Assembly (NCBI GenBank): GCA_015680685.1 | Contig: MNCI01008967.1 | Span: 271,492 to 301,670 of the forward strand | Source: Gnetum montanum | Lineage: Eukaryota > Streptophyta > Gnetopsida > Gnetales > Gnetaceae | DNA length: 30,179 nt | Direction: 5' to 3' | Part shown: positions 21,151 through 28,873 of the stretch, piece after piece | Position numbering within the stretch: position 1 is the stretch's first letter | How the letters are laid out: each line of letters begins with the position of its first letter | The notes under the pieces: model-generated | Seen by the model: only the letters and a program-made list of their open reading frames with translations | What the model was told of the DNA's origin: nothing | Database searches by the model: none | Translations under genes and position numbers: made by a program

Positions 21151-22880
21151 TTGACAAGCATGCTTAGTATTTTGGATCTCCTTTTTCCAACTTGGTCATG
21201 AGGGAGCCAAGCATCCATTCTAATCATACAAAGTGACTCCCCAGTTTTTCCACTTTTTTATTTTACATTCTTTTGTTGTTACATCTTTTTATTTTACATC
21301 ATTAGTATATTTTCCTATTTCTTACATATTTTACAACTTATATATTTTAGTTTATTTGGCTTAAATTTTTTTATGTTCTTCTTGTGTTTAGTTTATCTTG
21401 TTTTTCCTTTGTTGCTAAAAGGGAAATGCTCTATAAGCTCCTTGATGGTGGCTTGTACTATAATGTTATTTGATTGACAATTTTTGAATTCTATCTTTGA
21501 ATTTTAGTATTCATTACTAAGACAGTTTCTTTTTCATGAAATAGGTAGTGAGTTCACATCATCCACCCATCCACAAATAATATGGTGCTCCTTGTTTTGG
21601 AAATATGAGATTCTTTCCTTAATAAAATTTTTAAGGAACTTATGACCTAGTAGTTTTCAAACTTGGGAAGGAACAAATGGATTAATAAGGGTGTGACTTC
21701 AAGGGGATTCCATGATCTCTGTACTTACCTATCCTCTTGAGTGCATGATTTTTCCATGAGTCCTTTACCATATCATTATTGATTAATAACAAGAAGTTAA
21801 AGACTTTGCATGGTGTGGTTTCCATCCAAAACTCATGAAAATTTAAAATCCAAAAAAAATGATGGAAATTCAAAGAACACACTTTAGACTTAATAATAGG
21901 CTACAAGCATTAGTTATGGGACTAGAAAGACATGTTACCCATGGCTGAATGTCCCCTCTAACTATGGCCCTTTCTCACTTCCTACTTCTCTTTTCTTCTT
22001 TTTAATGAATAGTGATTGATCTGTGGGTGCATTCTTGTGTCTTAAGGAGATAGACTAGTCTAAGAGTATTGATGTGAAGTCATTGGAAGTGGTTGGTTTT
22101 AATATGGACTAAGGATGGACTTTATCAATTTATCTTAACCATAAGATCCATAAGGGACTTCATGTGATCACAATTCAAGACTCCATTTCACATTTTCTTT
22201 CATTTGCCTCTACTTTTCATAATTCATCTCACTGTTGGTTTTGCATAGTTTTGTTCAATTTATTAGTTTGATATGTAAAAATTATTCAATAGGTTCTTAT
22301 GGGATTTAATCCTTAACTTTTAACAACCATTAATCAACCATGGGATCCATGGACTCCTTGGTTTGAAGGCATGTAAGGGCATTAAGAGCATGAGCCTTCT
22401 TTGGGAAGGACCCACTTACATACCTCTTGGTTGGGTTGGTTAAGTTCTTTATCCTTAGGCATTTTCATAATTAAATCCTTTGTGTGTTCCATCAGTGACA
22501 TCCATTTGTGCACTCCTTCATAATGTTCTCCACTAACAAATTCTTTTTATTGTGAATTATCTAACCCTCTTTTAGAATTTCATCATGTTCATAGCTTTCT
22601 CTTTCCCTTTGTTTTTCCTTCATTTTTCAATCCTACCACTATTAGAGATATGCCTTACATCATGGGGGCCACAAACCTTAGGTTTTTTTTAAAAAAAATT
22701 CAAAATTTATGAAGTTTAACCCTTCGAATGAACTTTGGTAGCCACATAAATCAAATAATATTAAAATAATTAATTTGCCATAATGACAACTTATCCAAGT
22801 GTAACTACCCAAGACAGACAAGGTACCTATATGTTATTAGTTACATATCATGCACTAATCCCTTGTTCTATTGTGATCAC
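21151..22880 (+). other. 3' non-coding spacer of the inner element
   Basis: No coding sense in any frame. It is co-linear with 10690-8704 of the outer element (reverse strand) and, up to about 21870, with 330-1150 of the left-edge fragment. It includes the conserved block at 22657-22689. The minus-strand frame at 21882-21682 is a chance opening. Confidence 0.65.
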
Positions 22881-22882
22881 AA

Positions 22883-23025
22883 ATAGCACCAAAAGGAAAG
22901 CATAGACTGGAAGTGAGATCATCCCAACTGAGGAACAAGCAACCTATAGATGGAAGGGGTGAACAACCTACACAACCTTAGGAATAGGTAGCAAAAGCCC
23001 ATATAATAGGACCTCTTTGAGATAA
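22883..23025 (+). pseudogene. N-terminal stub of ORF3 (inner element)
   Basis: ATA at 22883 replaces the ATG seen in the outer copy. The following residues (APKGKHRLEVRSSQLRNKQP) align with the outer start (VPRPK-GGEVGLFQLRNKQS). Similarity stops after 'ggacctcttt' at about 23010-23018 and resumes at about 23035 with sequence equal to outer position 5865. About 2.7 kb of ORF3 is therefore deleted here. Confidence 0.7.
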
Positions 23026-23282
23026 TTTAATCTTCTCCCTCATCTTCAAGCTACCAGAGGGGCTTGGATGTCAATTTTTTTTAGGGTGTTCAATTTTGTT
23101 TTCATGAACACCAAATTTTACAAAAGATTGTAAATCCATACACTTGGGAACTTGGCATCTATTTTTTTTGTCTAAGACAATTTGTGTGTCAATTAGTTAG
23201 TTAATAATTGCATAACTTTCCAATATATTGTAAAGAAATTATTCCTCTTTATGTTCACTTAAGGGTAAATTTTCATTTAGTT

Positions 23283-23291
23283 ATGGGGGTA
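23283..23291 (+). other. polypurine tract of the inner element
   Basis: ATGGGGGTA abuts the 3' LTR start TGATGA at 23292 and is identical to the tract of the outer element. It primes plus-strand DNA synthesis. Confidence 0.85.
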
Positions 23292-24146
23292 TGATGAATT
23301 TTATTCTTCATAAGCCCCAATATTGGATCCTTGATATGGAAGCCTCAATATCGATCAAAGATTAGGCTATGTTATTGAATATTTGATATCACAGGATGAG
23401 TGCTTAGCTATAAATATAGCACTTGGGCACATGATTCATTCATCTTTCCCTTAGTAATTAGTGAATCTCTTGTAGTTTCTTTTTTAGAGTTAGAATATTT
23501 TTTGAGTGCTCATAGTAGGAGTCAAAGAGTCTATGAATTTTTACTTTAGTACTATTGTACCTGAGCACCCCAGTGTGAATAAAAATAAAGGTGGGATTTT
23601 TTATAAAACCTTGTAGCACTTGAAATAGATTAATTTTTCCTTATGCATTTAATATTCATGCAACTTTCTTTAATGAATATTAACTAAGTAATTAATTTTG
23701 AATAAATAGCACACATAATTATGACCACTTTGAGCATATGTTAATGCTTGGTAATCCTAGTAGTGCCTAATGCTTGGTAACCCAGTAGCGTTGCATGTGT
23801 TTAGGATTTGTACCAAAAGTGGAAACATATGCTTATGTTAGGATTAATTAGACATTAGTTAGTAATTAGATTAGTAAAACATTTAATCACTTTATGTTCT
23901 AGAACTTAGGTGACTTAAACGATAAAAGATAAAATGATAAAATAATAAAAATCAAATGCCTATATTATACATAACCATACACTTGTACTTCACAAGTGGA
24001 ACTGAGAAGATAATGATTGTAATGGCTAGGTTCACCTCCTAGACTGAATGCACTTAGAGAGCTAAAGTATCTGAAATTCAATCGGATTGCTGAGTGAACA
24101 CTAGTGATTTGTATGGTTGGATGTAGGGTATACTCACTTCTCATCA
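23292..24146 (+). repeat. 3' LTR of the inner element
   Basis: 855 bp, with complete ends TGATGA...TCATCA forming a 6-bp terminal inverted repeat. TATAAATATA lies at 23409-23418. The last bases CTCATCA are followed by TATGT, the outer element's protease sequence, not by a primer site, which marks it as the 3' copy. Confidence 0.9.
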
Positions 24147-24151
24147 TATGT
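24147..24151. repeat. probable target-site duplication of the inner element (right)
   Basis: TATGT, paired with TATAC at 14013-14017; see the left copy. Confidence 0.55.
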
Positions 24152-24370
24152 GAATCACTAGGAAGTCAACAAGATATGACCACCCATAAATAGTGGTCAT
24201 AATATCCTCAACCACTCCCAAGGAAATAGTGATGGACTAATCTACTAACTCAAGATGAATTTTTCTCTTCTTGAGAGGAGGTAGGTTCCAAGCTTTGTAC
24301 ATTTCATGTAAGATGAAATTAACATCAAAACCTAAGTCCAAAAGAGCCTTGTAAGGTTCATTTCTGATGA
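24147..24370 (-). pseudogene. protease, N-terminal part (outer element)
   Basis: The minus strand reads 'ALLDLGFDVNFILHEMYKAW' and NLPPLKKRKIHLELVD, then 'IYGWSYLVDFLVIH', ending at 24147 where the inner element begins. The catalytic Asp and the Gly of the triad are both present (LDLG, family D-S/T-G), so the active-site loop is better kept than in the inner copy. The remainder of the gene continues at 14017. Confidence 0.8.
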
Positions 24371-25156
24371 TTTACAAGTAAATGAGGAAACTCCCATTGG
24401 TCACCTCCATCATGGCACCTCCCATTATGGATTTGGTCAAAGTTGAAAGAGGAAGATGATGAATATAACAAAGGTGAAGAGGAAGGAGGGCTAGCATTAG
24501 AATAGTGTCTTCTTCTTATTCTTCTTTGATCCTTGCCATGGTACGATGTTTGTTGTTATCATGGTACTTATTATTGTTCTTGCCTTGACTCCCTTTCTTT
24601 AAGATCACATGGCCATGGGATATATTCTTCTAAAAACCAAGGTTGTTTATAGTTGACTATAAATGCTAGTTAAGGGTCCCTTTGTGGAAGGGAAGGAGAG
24701 GAGAGTCTATGTATTGAGAACCCCCTGAGAAGGGATATTCCCCTTCCTTTTGGCCAAGCATGAATAAGGGGTTTGTGAACCATTTGGATTATGCCTTATA
24801 CAAAGCTTTCATCTATTGATCTTTCTCTTTTTGTGCCTCTGTGAGATGATAATCCCAGTAGTCATGATCTTGGACAACATACCCAGCATTGAGCCCTACA
24901 ATGTTCAATCTCATGAGATTGTGGAGCAGCATTATAGGAACTAATCGATTGAGAGGCAAAACAATGTTTTCCTCCATGTCCCTCCATAGCAGTTATTCAT
25001 CCTAGTGTAGGATGAAGGTGAAATCCAAAATATACTCATCCAGATTAGTATAGATCACTTTGCATTATTGGGCCATAGGTGGTTTGGGGCCTTCTTTCTT
25101 GGATTGGAATTACTTTCAAATAGTGGTGAAGTATCTTCCCTATAAGAAGAAGCCAT
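24371..25156 (-). pseudogene. gag N-terminal remnant (outer element), internally deleted
   Basis: The ATG at 25156-25154 starts MASSYREDTSPLFESNSNP, matching the inner gag start MASSHKDDSPP. Similarity to inner 15004-15750 runs to about 24393 (Ser-rich block 'PPSSSPLLYSSSSSF', then GGDQWE). It then jumps to sequence equal to inner 17610. About 1.86 kb, including the whole gag domain and linker, is absent. A particle protein could not be made from this copy. Confidence 0.75.
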
Positions 25157-25285
25157 GTTAATTCTCAACAAAAAAGTGTGCTTTTGTTATTATTATTTTT
25201 CTCAATGATTTTGAATTTAATGTTCATTATAATGTTGTTGAATAATTTCACTAACTTTCTAGGTAGTGTATGTAGCTAACTAAAG

Positions 25286-25303
25286 TCCCTAGAAACAATG
25301 CCA
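25286..25303 (-). other. primer-binding site, decayed tRNA-Asp type (outer element)
   Basis: The minus strand reads TGGCATTGTTTCTAGGGA one base after the LTR end. It matches the complement of the plant tRNA-Asp 3' end at 12 of 18 positions, and five of the six differences are C-to-T or G-to-A. The next bases, CTTTAGTTAGCT, are identical in the inner element. Confidence 0.8.
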
Positions 25304-25304
25304 A

Positions 25305-26142
25305 TGATGAGCAACAAGTAGTTCCTACACCTAACCATATGAATCACGAGTGTTTACTAAGCAATCCAGATGAATTCCATAGAATTTATCTTTCTAATTG
25401 TACATTATCTAGGTAGTGAAATTATGGATGTGAGCATTGTCTTTTTAGTTATACTTGTGAGGTTCAATGGTATGGTTAAGTGTAACTAAGGTACATTATT
25501 TGTATAAATTTATTATTATTATTTATCCTATGCATGAGAAAAAAATTATTAAATGCTTAATTAATCTATAAACTATCTATGTCCTAATATAATCCTAACA
25601 TAAGCATCTATTCCCACCTTCTGTACACCTCTTGAACATGTTGCAACACTATTGAATTACCAAGATTAAATGCTATTGGGATTACAAATCATTAACATAA
25701 GCTTAACGTGGTCATACTTTTTGCATTAATTATTCATATTCTATTAATTAATTAATTGCATGAAAGTAAATTGCAGAATAATAAAGTACATTAAAGTAAA
25801 TATTATGCTAATTCCAAGTGATACAAGGTTTATCAAGAGGATTGTCGTTATTGTTGTTCATACTGAAGCATCCAAGTACATTAGTACTCGAATAAAGATC
25901 TATACACTTCTCAACTCCTATTGTGAGTACTTAGAAAATATTCTAACTCTAAAAAGAAAAAAATGTAAGAGCTCTACGATGCTACTAATGAATGAATGCC
26001 TTAAATGTGGTAGGTGTGCACATTTATATAGGCAAGACTAGACAATTCATCAACACATCAAATCATGCATCGATGGGTACGCATCAATAGGATCACATCA
26101 ACACATTTGTGTCAATGTAGTCCAACCAATGATGACTCATCA
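25305..26142 (-). repeat. 5' LTR of the outer element
   Basis: 838 bp beginning TGATGAGTCATCATTGG at 26142 and ending GCTCATCA at 25305. It is followed inward by a primer site, hence the 5' copy. The first ~110 bp hold several TTGATG/CATCGATG repeats. Outside it lies the target duplication CACAT, not a polypurine tract. Confidence 0.9.
26023..26030 (-). promoter_or_regulatory. TATA box of the outer 5' LTR
   Basis: The minus strand reads TATATAAA about 112 bp from the LTR start, the same spacing as the TATA box of the inner LTRs. Confidence 0.55.
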
Positions 26143-26147
26143 CACAT
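26143..26147. repeat. target-site duplication of the outer element (right)
   Basis: CACAT, identical to 4785-4789 and directly adjoining the LTR end. Confidence 0.85.
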
Positions 26148-26177
26148 GATGTTCTTTATGTATACTATAAATGTATT

Positions 26178-26335
26178 ATATTTGTGAATGAGATAGTCCC
26201 ACCACTATGTAAGTATTTGTTTCAAATAGTGATAGGGCAAACCCATTCATAGATGTAATACAATAAAGACACTCATCTTTCGATGGCAAGATTGTGGGTT
26301 TAATTCATGTGTCCCTTTTAGTTATGTAGTAGTGA
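26178..26335 (+). repeat. dispersed short repeat, copy 2 (possible tRNA-derived SINE)
   Basis: 'tcccaccactatgtaagtat' starts a block similar to 26526-26590. A box-B-like GTGGGTTTAATTC lies at about 26295-26308. The box A position is not convincing, so a SINE identity is only possible. Confidence 0.35.
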
Positions 26336-26511
26336 AGTAGCCTTCTAATGGACATTCTTGTTTATTAAGAAATGGTTATGCTACTAGCCCCTATAATCAT
26401 TACTAAAAAGAGAAAAATAAAAATGAAGCAAACATGATATACAATCTATTACATTTGGTTGTTTAATATAAGTAAGAAAATGATGTATTTTTATGTTCTA
26501 AAAATATATTG

Positions 26512-26650
26512 TACTTGCAAATAAGCTAATTCTACCACTACTTAGGTAGTTGTATTGCATAGTAATAGGAATTAGCTCATTGTCTTGTTAGGTAAGGAGC
26601 TGCTAGTTCAAGTCATGCTTGAGGCATTGTAATATTCCTCTATAATTCTT
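26512..26650 (+). repeat. dispersed short repeat, copy 3 (possible tRNA-derived SINE)
   Basis: 'ctaccactacttaggtagtt' with a box-B-like CTAGTTCAAGTC at about 26609-26620. It is similar upstream to copy 2 and to 4590-4660. Confidence 0.35.
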
Positions 26651-27039
26651 CTAAAGTCTCTATTGGCTATATATCTTGGGTTGTACTTATAGTCATTGTT
26701 TTAGGTTCCAAAAAGTATAAATATAAATAAAATAAAATAAAAATATTGAATGGTAAGATAAATTCATTCACAAGTAAAAGTATAGATAAACCATAAAAAA
26801 TTGTATATTTCAAACCAAGGATAAAACTTCAAGGCCTCCACTCATTTTCAAAGGCATCTAGTAAGCAATGACTATCTTGTTTTGTTTTATAAAGTAAAGA
26901 ATCTATAAGAGAATAAAATTTGGATGAATCAAAAATCAAAATGAGTGATAGAAGAGCACTTTTAAAAAGAAACCCTAGTGTAAGAAATAAATAAGCAAAA
27001 TAAATTGAATAATAAGAAGTTAAGTCACATGGAAGATGT
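26651..27039. other. A/T-rich stretch, nothing recognised
   Basis: No coding sense or repeat structure beyond A/T runs and a short match at 26765-26800 to 4645-4680. Confidence 0.4.
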
Positions 27040-27740
27040 TAATTATGCTAAGGAGATAATGTATACTACACAAGAAAATAGATCTTATATCAAGGAAAAT
27101 TATGGCTTCTATCATGGAATATTATAATAGAGGATCTTCCTTTAAACAAAAGTCTTTCCTGGAAAATTATAAAAGAAAAAGTTTTGGCTAAAGTTTGGTT
27201 GAACACATTAGGGAAAAGATTTTTTTTATTTACATTTTGTTAGAGGAGGTTTGTTATCTAGTACTCAAAAGTATATTTTCTTNATTTATATTTTGTTAGA
27301 GGAGGTTTGTTATCTAGTACTCAAAAGTATATTTTCTTAGTTATTCCTATTCATTTAGGGAATTAAATTGCTATAGCAAGAATGAACTCTCATCATCTCC
27401 TTATTAAGATAATTCATTGGCTCAATTTACCAAGAGAAGGATGTATTTGCAAATTGTGCAAATAAACCATAGAAGATGAAGAACATATTTTTTTTTATTT
27501 TCTCCATCTTCAGCTCACATTCAAATAAATTATACCATTAATTGTTATTTGCTAATTGCTTTCTTTGAAATTGACCCTATCTACTTGGAGTATTACATCA
27601 ATGATGTTTTTAATTTTCTTCAAAAAATGTTGAGGCTTTGTAACCATCCAAAAAATTATTTATGATTTCTAGGACATAATAAAAAAATTCTAATTTATAG
27701 TTTCCATTATTATTATTTGCATTTATCCCATTTATGATGA
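27040..27740 (+). pseudogene. non-LTR retrotransposon C-terminal fragment with Cys-rich motif
   Basis: Around 27375-27530 the plus strand reads ARMNSHHLLIKIIHWLNLPR, EGCICKLCK and then 'TIEDEEHIFF'. The pattern S/NSHxLxIxxxxxxxxPRExxxCxxC...xEDEEHxxF is that of the C-terminal zinc-binding motif in some non-LTR retrotransposons, read here with one stop. The flanking sequence (27040-27370 and 27530-27740) is coding-like but too decayed to assign. The motif differs from what follows RT in the LINE at 1900-4500, so this probably comes from another LINE clade. Confidence 0.5.
27228..27338 (+). repeat. 55-bp tandem duplication with an N at the junction
   Basis: Copy 1 is 27228-27282, N is 27283 and copy 2 is 27284-27338. 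The two 55-bp copies differ at one base only. Confidence 0.9.
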
Positions 27741-27767
27741 GCTAAGCTTAAAAGGAGAAAGGTGTGG

Positions 27768-27935
27768 GAACCCAAAACATTTTTTTTAAAAAAATTGTAC
27801 TCATAAGGTACATAGTTAAACTGGAACTTTATAATTCAATATTGTCCATTAAAATTGAACTCACAACTTGGAGTTATTAAATCAAGAGTCTTACCACTAG
27901 GATAATACCTGATTATTGGGCTAACCATTGAGGTA
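27768..27935 (-). mobile_element. tRNA-derived SINE, copy 1
   Basis: On the minus strand a box A-like TATCCTAGTGGTAAG (27904-27890) is followed 28 nt later by a box B-like GAGTTCAATTTTAATGG (27862-27846), the spacing of an internal RNA polymerase III promoter. The body continues to an A/T tract and ends TTTTGGGTTCCCACACC near 27768. The same boxes and end occur in copy 2. Box B has lost its CG step. Confidence 0.7.
27815..27844 (+). repeat. 30-bp perfect inverted repeat, left arm
   Basis: Starts GTTAAACTGGAACTTTATAA. It is the exact reverse complement of 28610-28639 and lies inside SINE copy 1. Confidence 0.9.
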
Positions 27936-28025
27936 GATCAACAAGTGAAATAAAATAAATAATTAATATAATTCCAATAGCAAGTTCAAAGTAAATCATG
28001 CCCGAAAACATAAAAAATCATTCTA

Positions 28026-28045
28026 GGGGATGGGGGTGGGAGGGG
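28026..28045 (+). other. G-quadruplex motif
   Basis: Four runs of 4, 5, 3 and 4 guanines are separated by loops of 2, 1 and 1 nt, directly beyond the 3' end of SINE copy 2. I noticed no comparable G-run cluster elsewhere in the window. Confidence 0.7.
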
Positions 28046-28047
28046 TG

Positions 28048-28195
28048 TGGTGGTATTGGAACCCAAAATAATTAAAACATAGGTATGCCCCAAAATATTT
28101 AGAAGTTTATAACTCAATGCTACCTATCAAAATTAAACTTGTGACCTAAGGTTACTACACCAATACTTGTACCACTAGGCTAACAACTCATTATA
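28048..28195 (-). mobile_element. tRNA-derived SINE, copy 2
   Basis: Minus strand: GTTAGCCTAGTGGTA (28184-28170) fits box A. CAAGTTTAATTTTGATAGG (28141-28123) fits box B, about 29 nt downstream. The tail TTTTGGGTTCCAATACC matches the end of copy 1. The two copies lie in the same orientation with about 110 bp between them. Confidence 0.75.
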
Positions 28196-28199
28196 GTAA

Positions 28200-28609
28200 G
28201 AAAACATAAAAAATGAAAGGAAATATTAGCAAAACACTTGAAAAGTTATCATTCCAAGCAACAACTATTAACATTTTTTTGTTGCACTATGCTTTATTAT
28301 TCTTTGAAGGTGGTTGAGTAGAGCATATAAAATGCAATCATGCAGGTTTGGAATAAAGGTAGCTTAACAAAACACATGAGATATCATGAAATTCATGTAG
28401 GTTAATTATGTAAGTAGTAATAAATGCTTGATACAAGATATGCTTGATATATATTGTAGAGAAGTGTGTGCACTTGGCATTACCTTCATGCTAAAACTAT
28501 AAGATTGCTATATTAGAAGTACTCCCAATAAAATTTGCTACAAAACCAACAATCAAATGACCAATAAAAATTGCTAACTATCATGATACAAAGTTCCAAT
28601 TATAATGTA
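28200..28609. other. stretch without recognisable features
   Basis: A/T-rich, no coding sense and no match to the other repeats of the window. Confidence 0.4.
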
Positions 28610-28639
28610 CAATATTGAATTATAAAGTTCCAGTTTAAC
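28610..28639 (-). repeat. 30-bp perfect inverted repeat, right arm
   Basis: Exact reverse complement of 27815-27844. Part of the arm (AATATTGAATTATAA) is repeated directly after it at 28640-28654, so this may be a fragment of a third SINE in the opposite direction. Confidence 0.9.
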
Positions 28640-28873
28640 AATATTGAATTATAATACAAAACCAATGTTTAGTGGGGTGTAGGGCAGCTTTAACGTTACC
28701 GGCCAACCCTGGTCATGATTTCTGTTTTTCCTGGCCATTTTTTCTTTCTACAACACTGTCTCGAACCTTGCCCACAGTGGGTGGACACGCACATTGGTGG
28801 TGAGGGTTTTCCTGTAGTCAAGGTTGCAGATTGGTGTCAGGAAAGCATGCGGCCCAGGCATGGGCAATTCACA

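Larger units (their letters stand above)
14018..24146 (+). mobile_element. inner Ty3/gypsy element (Athila/Tat type), nested, 10129 bp
   Basis: LTRs at 14018-14850 and 23292-24146 lie in the plus orientation. Between them are a PBS (14852), gag (from 15004), protease, RT, RNase H, integrase, a long 3' non-coding part, a stub of ORF3 and a polypurine tract (23283-23291). It is the same family as the outer element, inserted in the opposite direction into the outer protease gene. It lacks about 2.7 kb of ORF3 relative to the outer copy. LTRs differ by roughly 15-20 % by eye, so it too is old. No frame is intact. Confidence 0.9.
4790..26142 (-). mobile_element. outer Ty3/gypsy element (Athila/Tat type), interrupted
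   Basis: Two LTRs in the same (minus) orientation, 25305-26142 and 4790-5626, carry TGATGA...(C/T)CATCA ends and are flanked by perfect CACAT duplications. Removing the inner element (14018-24146) leaves about 11.2 kb. The order is PBS, gag remnant, PR, RT, RNase H, IN, a third ORF, PPT and LTR. The PBS is a decayed tRNA-Asp complement, which together with the RT/IN motifs and the extra ORF after pol points to the Athila/Tat lineage. Most of gag is missing relative to the inner copy. All frames are broken by stops. Confidence 0.9.
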
